64,000 nt of DNA. Origin: Phaseolus vulgaris. Taxonomy: Eukaryota; Streptophyta; Magnoliopsida; Fabales; Fabaceae. This document shows positions 23,097-36,477 of the stretch, in pieces. Made by a program: the position numbers and the translations under genes. The DNA lies in NCBI RefSeq assembly GCF_000499845.2, contig NC_023753.2, positions 2,480,001 through 2,544,000 of the forward strand, written 5' to 3'. The stretch's first letter is position 1. Each line of letters opens with the position of its first letter. The notes under the pieces are model-generated. The model did not search any database and was not told the DNA's origin. It saw only the letters and a program-made list of their open reading frames with translations.

Positions 23097-25880
23097 ATGT
23101 TGGGTACTGGCTTGAACTTCGGGCGCGCTCGCGGGGAGGATCGGTTCTTTTCTCCGGCGAAGGCTCGCCGGCCGTTTCACACCATGGAGAATGACAAGTT
23201 GCGTAGGGCCCACAGCGATGTCACCGGGAGAGACAAATCGGTGGATTTGGGTAATCGGGTACCGGAGAACCGGGTTGGGTCGGATGAGGAGGAGGCGAAG
23301 AAGAGTGGCGCGGTGCCTTCGTGTGAACCGGTCCTCAGCCGGTTGAGTAATCTGGAGCGGTTCTTGCAGGCGATCACGCCCTCTGTGTCTGCTCAGTATC
23401 TTCCTAAGGTTTGCTTTTGAGTTACTGCTGCAAGTGTTTTGAATAAGTTTCTGACGGGTTGTTGGTTAAATCGTGTTTATTTTATTAGAATTTGGTTTTT
23501 TGGGTTATTGAAAATTCGATTTAAAGTCCTGTCTTTGTTTGTGGCCGCCACATTCAGTGGGTGGAAGGTTTAACTTTTATGGCCGTGTTTAATTATGGAA
23601 GTGACCGTAGATTGGAGGGGATGGTTTTGGTGAGAATTAATAAGAAAACAAGCAAAGTTTTGTTGCTTTAAAAGAAAAAAAAATTAATGCCATTTTTATG
23701 AATTAGGTTTTCATTTCTGTGTGTGGAACTGTTTAGTGTAATAGTTTTCCTTGGATCTTGCAGAGGACGACGAGAGGACTTAGGGCGTGCGATGAGGAGG
23801 TTCAGCCCTACTTTGTTCTTGGTGATTTATGGGAGTCCTTCCGCGAATGGAGTGCGTATGGCGCTGGAGTTCCGCTTGTACTGAATGACAAGGATAGTGT
23901 TGTTCAGTATTACGTTCCTTATCTTTCTGGAATTCAAATTTACTCCCAGAATGTGAAGCCAACTGTGAAGTCAAGGTATTTTGTTTGCTTTGGACCGTGT
24001 ACAGATTATTCATTTTAGTGACTGTTTGATTTGAAAAGGTTATGCAAGCCAAACAATAGGGTGGTTTTGGGTTGATTCTTTGCATGTTCTATGTTTTTTT
24101 TTTTGGGTTTTAAGCATGTTCCCGGATTAAATTAATGTTCATTTTTGGTTTTCTACCATTTTGATTTCCTTTGAAACAATGATCTTTACTGATTGTATGA
24201 TGTAGCTACTACTGTTTTTTTATTTGCTAAATTGCTATCCATTTTTATTGTGTGCTGTGCCGATGTGGGGATACTACCTTGTTCAAGGTTTAGCTACTTG
24301 TTTGACAATGTTATTTTTGGTTCTTTGATAGGCAACTTGGGGAGGATAGTGACAGCGATTTCAGGGACTCAAGTAGTGATGGTAGCAGTGATTGTGAACC
24401 TGTACATGGCAGGGGATTGAAATACACGAGGGAACAAAGAAATCTTCCCCATCTGTCGGATGAGGTACCTCAACGGATGAGTAGATTATCTTTGAGAGAT
24501 CACCATTCCCTTCCTCAAGATGGGTTTTCTAGTGATGATGGAGATTCTGTGAATCCTCAGGGTTATTTGATTTTTGAGTATCTTGAACGTGACCCTCCTT
24601 ACAGCCGTGAGCCTTTGGCTGATAAGGTGCGGTGACTGACTCTATCATGCCATATGCTCGCCCTGTTCACTTATATAATTTTGGTAATTTGTTATCTCGG
24701 GTCCTTCTTTGCTGAGTCATTTGATTGTGTTTTCTTTTATGTGGTGGTGAATAGATAATGGATCTTGCTTTTCGTTTCCCTGAATTGGTGACCCTTGGAA
24801 GTTGTGATATACTTCCATCAAGTTGGATATCCGTAGCCTGGTATTCTTCTTTAATTTTGTGCTTTGATATTCAGCTTACAAATGCACAATGGACTTACCT
24901 GTTCCATGATTTGCTTGTAGGTATCCAATTTACAGGATACCAACTGGTCCAACATTAAAAGATTTGGATGCTTGTTTCCTGACATACCATAATCTGTATA
25001 CACCTGTGGGAGGTAGCAATCTTTTGCTTCATTTGTGCTTTATAACTAAGTTTAATTTCTATTTTGTTCATGGTGCATGATATTTACCAATATTTGAATT
25101 GAGGGCGTGTATATATATGCATCCATCCCTAACATAACGAGGTGTTCTAAAATTGAATTCTAATTTGGAACCTTTCTTGATACATGATACACAAATGTTA
25201 TTTAGAATCTCCCCATGCACTGGATATCATGTATATTGACGCACATGATACAATTTTATGAGTATATGGTTTTTTATCTTGGATTCTGTTTAATGTGGTT
25301 TTTTCTTTTATTATGTTGTTCTTAACTCTTTATACGTATTAATGAGTACCAAAGCAAATTATTTTATTGCTTTGTTTCAATGATTCCAACCATTCTTTTA
25401 GCCTAGAAAGATACTTTTATGTGTTGTTTAAGATTACGAATGTCATTCTGGATTTGTTGGGGTTCTTAATTATTCTACTAAAAAGGCTTGTGTTGCTTTT
25501 ATCACGGGAACATGTTTGTATTTAATTACATTGCCAATTATAGGTGCATAGCACATATAATGAAATTGTTGTTAGCTACTGCACATGAACCATGTTCCGT
25601 TTTCTAATTTGCACAAGTTGATTTATTGAAACATGTTTTTTTCTTTTTGTTTACAGGTTCTCAAAGAAGGCAGACTCACAAGCTTCCTACTGAGACGGAT
25701 AATGTCCATAAAATCTCTTTACCTGTTTCTGGGCTTGCTTCATACAAGTTCAAAGGATCTCTGTGGACTCCTAATGGTGGACATGAACGCCAATTAGCTA
25801 GCTCTCTTTTGCAGCGGGCCGACAACTTGTTAAGACAGCTTCAAGTCAGTCACCCAGATTTCCAGTTTTTTAGTCGTTGA
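23097..25880 (+). CDS. DUF789 family protein, six exons, 406 aa
   Basis: Exons are 23097-23408, 23764-23975, 24332-24626, 24755-24840, 24921-25012 and 25657-25880. All introns are GT-AG and the joined frame stays open for 407 codons including the stop. I recognise the plant DUF789 family, whose biochemical role is unknown. The conserved core begins with SNLERFLQAITPSV (about 92-105). It continues through YFVLGDLWESFREWSAYGAG, VVQYYVPYLSGIQIY, the acidic serine-rich stretch DSDSDFRDSSSDGSSD, and YLIFEYLERDPPYSREPLADK. Exons 4-6 then supply LPSSWISVAWYPIYRIPTG, LDACFLTYHNLYTP and a C-terminal block ending in HPDFQFFSR. The ATG at 23097 is the only in-frame ATG before the conserved region. Residues 1-90 are basic and acidic, low-complexity and probably disordered. 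No signal peptide or membrane segment is visible. The gene stands alone between long intergenic stretches. Confidence 0.9.
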
Positions 25881-27373
25881 TGATGTTAAAGTGACTGTAA
25901 TATTATACTTTTGGATATTTTTTAAGAACTGGTGGTTAGTTTTTGCCAGTGCCTCCTTTGGTTAATTTTTTAGATGTTATACTTGATTGGAGTTGGAGTT
26001 AATAACTTATTGGACAAAAGGTAAAAGGAAAATTGGAGAAAGGATGTTAAGCAGTGTCCTTTGTAATTCTCTGCATTGTTTGCTTCCATAATAAGTGAAT
26101 GAACAGGGAAGCTTTGGAGAAGCGGCAGTGTTGAGGCTACTTAATGTGTTCCTGGTGGGTGTACAGATTAAATAGCAGCGGCATGGTTTTGTTAAACAAG
26201 CCAAACACAGGCTACTTTTTTCTGTCCTGGCGATGCGTTATATAGGACCTAGTTTTAATTTATTGGGGAATTTTACTGCATGTTCATGTCTCATGCTTCA
26301 ATTGCCCCAAACTTTCTGTATTTGAATTCTTATAGTAATCTTTGCTTTTAGATAGTGATAGAATTCAGTGAATGAACTTGTGTTGTTAAAAAAAAAATTG
26401 TATTTTCTGATTATGTTTTAAAGGAGGGTTTAGTTTAGAAGAATCAGTTTCGACTTGGTGGTAAAAATCAGTCAGTTATTCTACTCGGCGCTTATTTTTC
26501 TCCTGTCACAAGTAATCACGATTATTACTGTTCGAAGGTGTTGTTTGAAGAATATTTTTCATTAGCTCTAATAAAATTTTGAGGGCAAAATAAATTTTAG
26601 TTTTAGAAGTTCTGTTTGTCAATTGATTTTAATTTATAAGAGAAGTGGCATCTGACATTTGCATATTCTTTAAAGGTGTTTACAGATAAAAGTTATAAAC
26701 CACTCCTAAATGTTAATGTTTTATATTAAATACATTATTCGAACAAGATAAAATACATGTTAATAATTTGAATTTGTATTTTCAATTTTCTTCTTTTAAC
26801 TAGGGTTCAATATGTAGTGAAATTGTGATGTGTGCAAATGGCATCCTTCACCTCCTTTCTATTATCAACTTAATAAGTGGATCTTATTAACCTTTTGTTA
26901 AACAAATTTGTTAAAATACTTTTAATCTATTACAAATATTTTTCAATATTTATATTCTATAAAGAGAAACAATTTGAATAAATTAAAAAAATCTTAAGTA
27001 TTTATTTTTAATATCTTGTGTTATCTCGAATGAAATTATTGTTGATTATGTTTTAATTTGTTTTGTCTAATTTATATTACAAATATTTTTGAATTCATTT
27101 CTTAAACAATTTTTGAACTAAAATTAAATTAGAAGATACAGGTATAGATAACTATATAAAGCAATTGAAGTTAAACAATAAAAAAAATAGCAAATCAAAC
27201 TATTCAAGTTATAATATGTAGTGGCTAATCTACGTACAATGTACAGTGCTTTATAGAGTCTAATAGTACATCATCTACCATTCAAGTAGTGTCTATCTCT
27301 ACAATGTATATCATACCATCCATTTGTATTTATTATTAATACAAAAAAAAATTATTTTTATAATATATTTTAT

Positions 27374-27394
27374 ATTATTATTATTATTATTATT
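27374..27394. repeat. ATT trinucleotide microsatellite
   Basis: About seven uninterrupted ATT units. A shorter run of the same repeat lies at about 27537-27550. Confidence 0.85.
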
Positions 27395-27474
27395 CTAATT
27401 CAAATATGAATGGTGAAATTATTCCTTTGTCATATGATATAAAATTTGTTTTTATTAAGAAATATTAAACTCAA

Positions 27475-27505
27475 GACCCGTGTCTCGCACGGTTCAAAAA
27501 CCAGT
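27475..27505 (+). mobile_element. Helitron-like 3' terminus
   Basis: GACCCGTG (27475-27482), a TCTCG loop and CACGGTTC (27488-27495) form a hairpin with one mismatch. It is followed ten bases later by CCAGT. Plant Helitrons end in a GC-rich hairpin shortly before CTRR; here the end is CAGT rather than CTAGT. No matching 5' TC terminus was fixed, so the element's extent is unknown. Confidence 0.35.
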
Positions 27506-30500
27506 AACTTTAATGTCGTACTTTTACCTCTCTATATTATTATTATTATTTATTGCCTTCTACTTAGCCAAGATTTACGGCCAAAAAAGTATTCAGTCCA
27601 CGTTACTTGCTTACAAAGTACATAATATCCAATAACTTCACACCTTTCAATTGATTATGTTCCGATTAATGCGTATCTTACACAACAAAATTCTGAACAA
27701 ATCCATCACCATTTACTTCATTCATTCCTAGTTAAAAATTTCTAGTCTGTTTGTTTTTTCTTTAAAATAGTTTTGATGTTGATTTTGAGTCCAAAACACA
27801 CAAAATAAAATTATGCAGTGAATAGAATTTTTGTGAAGAATGTAAACAAAAAATTCAGCAAAATTCGAAGAGAAGCAACCGATGCAAGACTATGTTAGCA
27901 AACAAAAACCTCATAGCATGTATCAGTCCACCTTGTGTATTACTTCTACGATTCTTTCACTTATTAGGCTATGAAACACTACATAACATCTTAATTCAAA
28001 ATTCACATGTCAGAATTTGAAACAAGATACAGAAGGATCACATTTTACCATTTAAAAAAAAATATCTTTCTAGGCCAATAAAGTGTCTAATATCATTGAA
28101 AGCAATAAGCAATGCAATGTGATACTCACTGATACTGGAATACATATCCACTAAAAACAAAACCATGGAAAAAAAAGAACACAATTAACAGGTTCTAAGA
28201 CATTAGCCTTATCTTATACTCGAATGAGAAGAACAAACTGAAAATATATAGATCAACATGATTATGGAAATGAAATCTTACTCTATAATTTAAATGCAGA
28301 ACTTGCCTAATTGTTATCAGAATATATCTTATCTCTTGTTTTAGTTTGATTTAGGATTTAGGATAGATTTTATCATTTATGTTCTGCCAATTTGTTCAAC
28401 ACAGATTCTATAAATGTACTGTAAAGCATTCAATTCATACCTTCTCCAACATGGCTTGCTCATTTGATAAATGACGACACCATTACCTACCTGGCCTCAA
28501 ATCTCAGTGATTATTTCTGCTACATGCATTTATCTATTGATAAAAAAAATTACCATGTCTCTGAAAAACCACCATGCCATAAACTTACAATCATTTCTTC
28601 ATTATGTTGATCTTATCATTCACAGTTTTATGGCACTCTAACCCAATTTCTTAAGATTCTCTCTGACCATTTCATGGTGACAAGGGTGTTTCTGCTAAAA
28701 AAGTAATATTGTTGAATTTTTTAATTTGCCTATAGGGTTGGAATTTGTGAAGCTTCAACCTTTCCTATGAAAACATTCATTGAGGATTCTTACTCAAAAG
28801 ACTGTGTATTGGGTACCTCACTATTTCCTGAAAATTGAGTTAAGCACCATCCACCTCAGAATTGTTTTCATCACAGTATAATTATTACAGAGCTATTACA
28901 GAAAATTGATATGGAATGGAAGTGGTAAAACCATAACCAACTTCGCTTTCATCCACTGCCATTCTTCAATCACAAGATGGTTGAGCTGCCACTGATTGTA
29001 CAAAATACAGAAGCATAATTAGAGCTCTTGAATATCTCAATCTCACAGGTTCATCTCTCTCCTTTTCTATCCACAAATTGTCTTAATTCATGCCTAAGTC
29101 AACAACACTACATTTTCAGAGCATTAATCTCATACTTCAACATCCAATTAACTATGAAATTATGCCCTACCACCAATGTGTTGCAAAGGTATTTAATGCA
29201 GAGAGTGATATAATTAGTTGAGGTAGCTAGATTATTCAAGTAATGCAATTCAAATGCATGAATACTTGTCTTTTTCATTCTCAATCAATCACTGAATGAA
29301 GCTGTTTATGGTATTTGAGCTCAGAGCTCCATTAGTAAAAAACATTTAGATTAAATAAAACTACTAAATTTTTTTTGTCTGATTATAATTTTTTAAGAAA
29401 TTTTTTTTAGGATATTAAGATGGTTTTCTTTATATTAAATGTTTTTATTATTATATAACAAATTTATGTATGAAAAGTGAATTACATTGCTCAAATGTAG
29501 TAACAATAAATAAAATACTCTGTAAATGGAATGATTCTTTCCTAACCAAATTTTAGCGTTATATAAAATTATGTGTATTGAAAAGTTATATATTAAAGTA
29601 CAATAGTTTTCTTTAATATAGTTCAAAATAGAAACATTTCATTTATATTAGGTGATTAAAGTATAAAAATGAATAAATAAAGTATATTTTTGTACTTTTT
29701 TTATTTAAAAATGACTTAATTATGTTTTCATTGCAGAAGATATTTCTCTTTCAAAACCATTTGTTAAAAATATTCTTATCTATGCCAATTAATAAAATCT
29801 TTTATTTTTATTCTTTAAAAGTTTCGCCATACATGAATTATTAAAATCACAGCTTTTTCATTTCAGGAAAAATTAAAGATAATTTATTTATACAATAATT
29901 CATATAAGAATTTACAGAGCAACCCTTTTTTTTTTCTTTTATCCCTTTCTATCAAATCATTTATTACATCCTATATTTCTCTCTGTTAGTTGTAATATTT
30001 ATTATATAGTATATTCGATCTAAAATAAGTACTTTTAGTCCTTTTTTAGCAAGTAAATACGTGATTTTTTTCTCAATTATAAGAAATATGATGCCATTTC
30101 TATATCTACTAATTGATAATTTTATTTTATTACATCCTTGAGTTATTTCTAAGGTTATTATTGAAACACCAATTTTTTTTTAATTTTTTTTCTTGAATTA
30201 TGAGTAATATTATAAGCATTTTTTTTAATAAATTAAGTTTAAATTATGATACTATTAAATAAAATTAACTAAAATAATTTTTCACAATAAATTTCTTAAT
30301 TAATTATTTTTACATTTTAAATTAAATGTAAGCATGAAAAAAAAAGATAAATAATCTATCAAATTTATTAAAAATCAGTTATTTATGAAGAGTTTTCTGT
30401 ATATTTCAAAATTAATCAATCAAAGCATTTTAAAAACATATTTTAACTTTCAAACATTATTCGATAAACAAATAAAAATAACTCTTTAAGAATAAATAAA

Positions 30501-30659
30501 GAACTTTTATTAGAAAGGTTTGATAAGAAATTTACCTTTAAGATATTTGGTGGAGATGCTGTATAATATTTTGTTTTTAATTTTTTTGAAATATTCATGA
30601 ATAGGAGTGATATTCTTTCTTAATATTTCTATAACTTAGATTTTGTGTGTTTATTTAGT

Positions 30660-30993
30660 AATTTGATAGTAGTTAAATATTAGTTATTATAGAGACTAAA
30701 TTAGAGAAAAAAAAATTGATTTATATATTAGTTTATATTATTGGTAAATAATTTCTAAATTGGTATCTAATTACCTACCAAAGTTTTAACTACCAATTAT
30801 TTAGATTCTAAATTTGGTAGAAAAACATTGTTGCTAATTAGATACCAATTTAAAAACTATTTAACAATAATATAAACTAATTTAGAAATCAATTTTTCTT
30901 TTTTCTAAAATAATCTTTAATTTAATCACTATAGCAACTAATTATTTTTTATTTTTAAATATTAATTTCTATTTCATTATTTTCTTGTATTAG
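30660..30993. mobile_element. CACTA-derived fold-back MITE, 5' end eroded
   Basis: The interior is a long imperfect inverted repeat: TAAATTGGTATCTAATTA on the left and TAATTAGATACCAATTTA on the right, flanked by TTTATATTATTG and CAATAATATAAA. The right terminus, TTTCATTATTTTCTTGTATTAG, matches the 3' end of the complete copy at 61897. The left terminus is not clean. Confidence 0.65.
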
Positions 30994-31329
30994 TATATGT
31001 ATATATAAGAGTTTAAGAAATAACATCTGGATTACCAATGCAGGTTTGTTAGAAAAGATATTAAAGAGGAAAAGTTATATGCTACAATTAATACTTTCAA
31101 AACACATAACTCATGTTTATTGTTAGAAGATGAAAAATACGATTCCAATTAAGGTAGAAAGTATGGTGGATGATTTTCAAGGTTATTTGGAGTGTTAAAA
31201 CTCTTTTAAAGCTCATTATTTTTTCCTTAAAAATAACCTTAACATGATTCAAACATTGATGAGTTACTAAAGAATACATAAATATTGCTAATAAAGGTGT
31301 TTGGTGTCTTTTTTAGAGTGGGTGTAAAT

Positions 31330-31520
31330 CATATAATCATACACATTTTAACAATGTGTTGCTTGTGACTTGGTAATTTACAGTTACAATCCTAAAAAAA
31401 TTTAGCTCGTGATTAGGCTATGTCAAAATAATGTTATTTTCAATGGGTTGAAAGTATTTAAAAAGTGTAAAATATCATTATTTATAAATCTTGGTGTTAA
31501 GATAAAACTCTCTTTAACAA
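31330..31520 (+). pseudogene. Possible LINE ORF2 tail relic
   Basis: A short frame near 31409 reads RLCQNNVIFNGLKV. This resembles the R-N-x-x-I-F-N-G motif near the C-terminus of plant LINE reverse-transcriptase polyproteins. Upstream frames carry stops and no other domain can be seen. The similarity is one short motif, so this is tentative. Confidence 0.2.
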
Positions 31521-31554
31521 TACTTCATAATTTTTTTTTTATGACCAAGCATAA

Positions 31555-31730
31555 ATACCAAGTTGTGTTAGACGTTATGATATCAAGTTATATTAAAAAT
31601 ATATGCATCACCAATTATGTTAGACATCCTACAATAATATTAGGTTATATTAAAAAGTATAAAGAAATTAACTTTGTTATACATCACATAATGACACCAA
31701 ACTATATTAAAAAGCAAAAATATTTCACTT
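31555..31730 (+). repeat. Three imperfect ~57-bp tandem units
   Basis: Each unit contains a GTTAGAC or GTTATACAT start, a middle AT-rich block and an (A/G)(A/G)(T/C)TATATTAAAAA core. The cores fall near 31588, 31645 and 31702. The repeat keeps one frame open but shows no protein-like conservation. Confidence 0.5.
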
Positions 31731-31734
31731 ATTA

Positions 31735-34700
31735 CGCATTTAACTATACTTATATATAAGTATAAGTAAACATCACACTCACATCTCAACATAACTTAAT
31801 TTAAATATTATCTTATATAAACTTCAATAATAAATTAAGGTACTTTTTTTAATGTTTTGCAATATTTAAACTTAGTCACTAGCTAAGTTCCCAAAGTCGA
31901 CATTTCACATTTCCAATTAAGTTATTCAGACAAGTTTGATTATTTCAACTTAACTTTTCTATTATGTCAATTTTAAACTTCAACATCAAGTTAAATTATT
32001 CGTACAAAATTTAAAATCTGAATTTAGTTTTTATTTTTATATTTGTTTTTTTATCGGATTTCCATAATTAATATTTATGTTATTAATTATACGTTATTCA
32101 ATCTAGTTGGTTTGTATTGATCAAACTTGATCAATGACATAATCTTAAGAAAACTCTTGAAAACTCATTTCATGGACTTTGGAAAAATATTTTAAGATCT
32201 TAAATAACGATAACCCTTACATAAAAACATATCATGTTGTTGGTAAATTGGTAAATGTTCTCAAACAAAAATTTCATTACCAAAAACTTTGTCATCGTAA
32301 TTAACAAGCATCACTCTCACTTAATGTAAACTGAAACACTGTGCCCAGTTATGTCTCAATCTTTTAAATCTTGATAAAACTTTATTATGCTCATTACATC
32401 AAATCAAACAAGTTGTACACATAATTAACAACATATTTTTTTTCAAATTCCAAATTTTGGAGACTTGTATATTTACTTTCGTTCTAAATACTCAAATTTT
32501 ATCTTTAACTCGAGTTAATTATTACTAACAAAATCAATTACCTCCATTATCTTCTCCAAACTATTAGTTTATAATAACATGATATATAATAACTTAAAAA
32601 AATAATCATTTTATTTTAAAATAATTTCTAATAATATAAATGGTCTTAGATGATCTTATATGATATAAATCAAGGATCAATATATTTTCACTTTGTCTAT
32701 CATAAAAAATACTTCAAATTATACTTGTTTTCTAATTTTTAATAAACTCTTATCTTATTATTAATTGACTTTAATATCACATCATTATTAAAAAAAATCA
32801 TGAAATGAAAATTAATTTTTAGAGAAAAAAATAATCACTACGTTTTGTTTGTAAAAATAAGGGTGATAAAGACACTAATAATTAATGGACAAGTGTTCCA
32901 ATGAAGAGAGAGTGAAAAATAAAAAAACGCCTTAAAAAATAATCTTCAATGGTGATACGTTGGTCGTGAAAAGCTGAACTTAAAGTAGTTTAGATACGAG
33001 ATAAAAAAAAAAATGGTGTGAAAGGTTATTAAAAAGTAAATTTTAATTATGTCTAATAAAATTGATTAAAGTAGAATTTATATTTAAAATATTATTATTT
33101 CTGTATGAAATTTTTAATAAAACTTATCAATTTGCATTGCATGTGAGATTGATAATGATCCGAAAATGATTCACGTAACAAATTCTCGCTATAAATATTA
33201 TTTATGAAGCACCATGGCTTCCCATTTCCCCTTAAGAAGTTTAAATAATAAATAATTTTCTTACTTGAAACTTGAAAGTTAGCTTCTGTGTTGCATAAAC
33301 AAAAACAGATAACTTTTGGCAACGACTTTTTTTCTTGTCATATTAATTTATTTAAAACAAACATTATATAACCAGTATAAGTACAGTCTATATTCTTACA
33401 TTTTTTTATAACCATTAATATAAATAATATTTGTATATTTCTTACTACAATAAAAGTAGTAAATAAATATAAAAATTAAAATGATAGTAAAATAAGCATA
33501 AAAATAATTATTTGTATTTTTAATTAAAATAATTAATTTTCTTAATATATATAGCTAATAAAGAAGAGTTTATTTTTCATAATTACTTGTAAAACTAGTT
33601 ACATTATTATTATTTATTATTCATTTTTGATAAACCAGTTATTACAACTTTAAGGGTAAAATCGTAAAAATATATATATACTAAAAACCTGTTTTACAGA
33701 AATATATAAATTTTATTAATTGTTAGAGGTAGAAAACACTTCAATCTTTTTTTCCCTCGTCTTCTCTTATTTTCATCTTAAACTTCTTCCAATGCTGTAA
33801 TAAACAAAATTAGTTATTATTTAATTCCTAATGTTCGTTACTGTCTTTTTATGCTACACTATTTATAGTCACTACTTTCATCATTTTAAATAAATATAAT
33901 TTAATTATGTATATCTATATATTATTTTTTGACATTTGGAGAAAAAAATACTAATAATTTATTAATTTGACAAGTTTAATTCAATTATTTTTTATTTTTA
34001 AAATTGATTTGTATTCTATGATGTATAAATGAAGAAAGTTAGTCTATTACAGAGATTTCATTTATGTTAAATAGCTTTGTGATTACTTAGAAGAAAGTTG
34101 TTCCTCTGTCGTGTTTTAGTTTTAGAAGAAACCGAGACTCTTATATTATCTAGATTTAAGTCCTGTTTTCCAAAGAGATATTTTTAACATTCGGGTGTAA
34201 TTTTAATTATTAATTATTAAAATAAATAAAATTTAAAAAGTTATTAAAATAATTGAATTGTGACACTTTATTATGAAAAAGTTGTTAGCATGTTATATTA
34301 TTTTAGTATAATCAAATTTTAACTAAAATTATATTATCTCATTACAACTAACACTTTTTTGTTAATTTTTAGAATTTTATTTATTTAAAATTATACTAAA
34401 ATAATAAAAATTTCTTATATTATCTCATTACAACTAACACTTTTTTGTTAATTTTTAGAATTTTATTTATTTAAAATTATACTAAAATAATAAAAATTTC
34501 TACAAATGACTTAATTGTGAATTGAAATATGAGGTAAGTTGCAGAGCACGAAGAGAGTACACAGTAGACGCAATGGCGTGTTATGTGGCCATACAACACT
34601 CCTCTCATTGCTATTTGGTACCTGCCTTATTCTTTGCTACCGCTCCCTTCGTAAGCACTGAGAAATTATGCCAAGGAGAAATACAAAATGTATTTTGTTT

Positions 34701-34875
34701 CGATATACTCTTTACTCTCTCCTATTATTTAGAATAAGAACTGAGAATAACTTAAATACATTATTGAAGACTGATTTGAAATAAATAAAATAATATTAGT
34801 AATAAATTAGAAACATTATTTTTATTTAATTTAAATTAATAATAAAATAATATTTATTTATATTATTTGAAATCA
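31735..34875. other. AT-rich intergenic DNA, nothing recognised
   Basis: Frequent homopolymer runs. An exact direct repeat of about 86 bp, containing TATATTATCTCATTACAACT, occurs back to back near 34330-34415 and 34415-34500. Frames at 33095-33322 (minus) and 34522-34737 (plus) have no family resemblance. Confidence 0.55.
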
Positions 34876-34879
34876 AATC

Positions 34880-35015
34880 ATTCAGAATATTGTTACAAAG
34901 TGTATTTTAAATCTAACTCAATCCCAGACTCAAATCCCATGAAACAGACTCAGACGAGATTTGCACCCACTTATACAATGAAAGATTTAATATCTAGTTA
35001 ATGTGGATCTCCAAG
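34880..35015 (-). mobile_element. Solo TRIM LTR with decayed primer-binding site
   Basis: On the plus strand, AAATCTAACTCAATCCCA, GAGATTTGCACCCACTTATA, CTAGTTAATGTGGATCTCCAA follow the complement of the LTR at 41707-41814. To the left, AGAATATTGTTACAAAG is a degraded complement of the LTR end plus TGGTATCA. The element is therefore read on the minus strand and only one LTR remains. Confidence 0.55.
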
Positions 35016-36250
35016 TATAATTTTATTATATTTTTTATATCTCTTTAATTAAACAATCTCTATTTTTATTTTATTTAAGCATTTCCCCCTTTTTTTTTCT
35101 CTATTTCCATCCTTTGCACTAAATACACCCTCTGATACCAATCCCAAAATTTAAGTTCTATTAAAATAGATTTTAATGCCTCAGAATTGTAATGATTATA
35201 AAATATTTTTATCGGTGAAATATGTTGAAGAGAAAATAAGAAATATAAAGAAAATAAAGGCAAAAAAGCTACGAAAGTAAGAAAAGATTTTGAAAATAAA
35301 AAGGAACAGGGCCACCTCACTGATTATAAACTTTTCCACAGTTTTTCTGTCTCACCAGTGAATTGTGCAGACAAGAGGTGTGTCCACAAGAAGTTTTTGT
35401 AACGAAGTGAAGTGTGTGTTTGAAATTAGAATGTAATCTTACAATTATTTTAAAGATTATACTTAAGGTAATTTAAATTAAATACATTGCATGAAAGGTA
35501 AATTATTTTTATTCACTAATTTCTTAATTAGTAAAGACACTATTTTTGAGACCCTAATATATTAAGAAGAGGGTACCCTTGAATGGAGGGACAGTGAAGG
35601 ATAGCGGCGCTCCGACCAGACAACCGTGTTCCAGCTATTTTTGTTTTGACTCGCAGATATCGATCGCAGTAAGTAAGCGGGCCCCACCCACTCGAATCCT
35701 GGATATCGAGTGGGTCCCATCACCATCGTTTTTTGGTCACAGCTACACTCAATAAGTCACTCCATCATTACATTGTTTGTCTTTTTTTATTTCCACACAC
35801 TCTATCCTAAACCCATCATGTTTCTTTTTTTCTCCTTCTCTCATTTCTTTTGAAACAATGACTCACCAAAACAAAACTTTTTCCACCACTCTTCACAAAT
35901 GCCAATCGCAAACTCAACTCAACCGCCAAACGTAGTTTAAACAACCAAAACCTTTATTATTCACTTTATACATTTCTTTAGAGACAACACATATCATATT
36001 CAAAATTTAGTTCAAAATTGTCAACTAAAATAATACATTTTCATTCAAACTTAACAATTTTCACTTTACATATTTATTTAAAAGAGTTAAGTTCTCAATA
36101 ACAAATAGGAATAGAAACTAAAAACACCGACATGATTACGGCATAGTCATCTTACCTTTTATTTTCTTATCCATTTTAATTTAAAATAGTTGTTCAGAAA
36201 ATTACAAAATATAATATTTTTGTTTCATCCATTTTATACTTTCATCATTA
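35016..36250. other. Upstream region of the DUF1218 gene
   Basis: A GC-richer block at about 35575-35760 stands out from the AT-rich surroundings. It contains a hairpin, listed separately. The rest up to 36250 holds no recognised gene. The block may be a distal promoter element or a remnant of a transposon. Confidence 0.4.
35686..35715. promoter_or_regulatory. 10-bp-arm inverted repeat
   Basis: ACCCACTCGA (35686-35695) and TCGAGTGGGT (35706-35715) are perfect complements around a 10-base spacer. The repeat sits about 770 bp upstream of the DUF1218 start. Function is unknown; a dyad binding site or a transposon end are possibilities. Confidence 0.5.
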
Positions 36251-36477
36251 TCAATAGAAAAAGAGATGTTTGAAATTTAGAAAAAGGAGTTTGAAGTGAA
36301 GAAGTAGGAATAAAAGAAAGGGGAAAAAAGGAAGAATTAGGTTCACGAAAAGTGTGAAGTGAGAGAGTGTTAAGATGTTAAAGAACATAACAAAGGAAGA
36401 AGCACACAAAAACAGAGCAAAAAAGTAAGCATCAGCAAGTGAAGTGAAGTGAGAGAAAGGAGTAGCCAAACAAAACG

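Larger units (their letters stand above)
25881..30620. other. 3' flank of DUF789 and gene-less stretch
   Basis: The first few hundred bases are probably the 3' UTR and flank of DUF789. From about 27700 to 29250 the composition is slightly richer in GC and CA than its surroundings, but all frames are broken and no protein motif was recognised. It may be an old element or a non-coding transcript. An ATT microsatellite (27374-27394) and a Helitron-like 3' end (27475-27505) are listed separately. Confidence 0.5.

Noticed and set aside
34522..34737. 71-codon plus-strand frame
   Set aside because: Composition is mildly gene-like but there is no motif, no splice support and no homology I can name.
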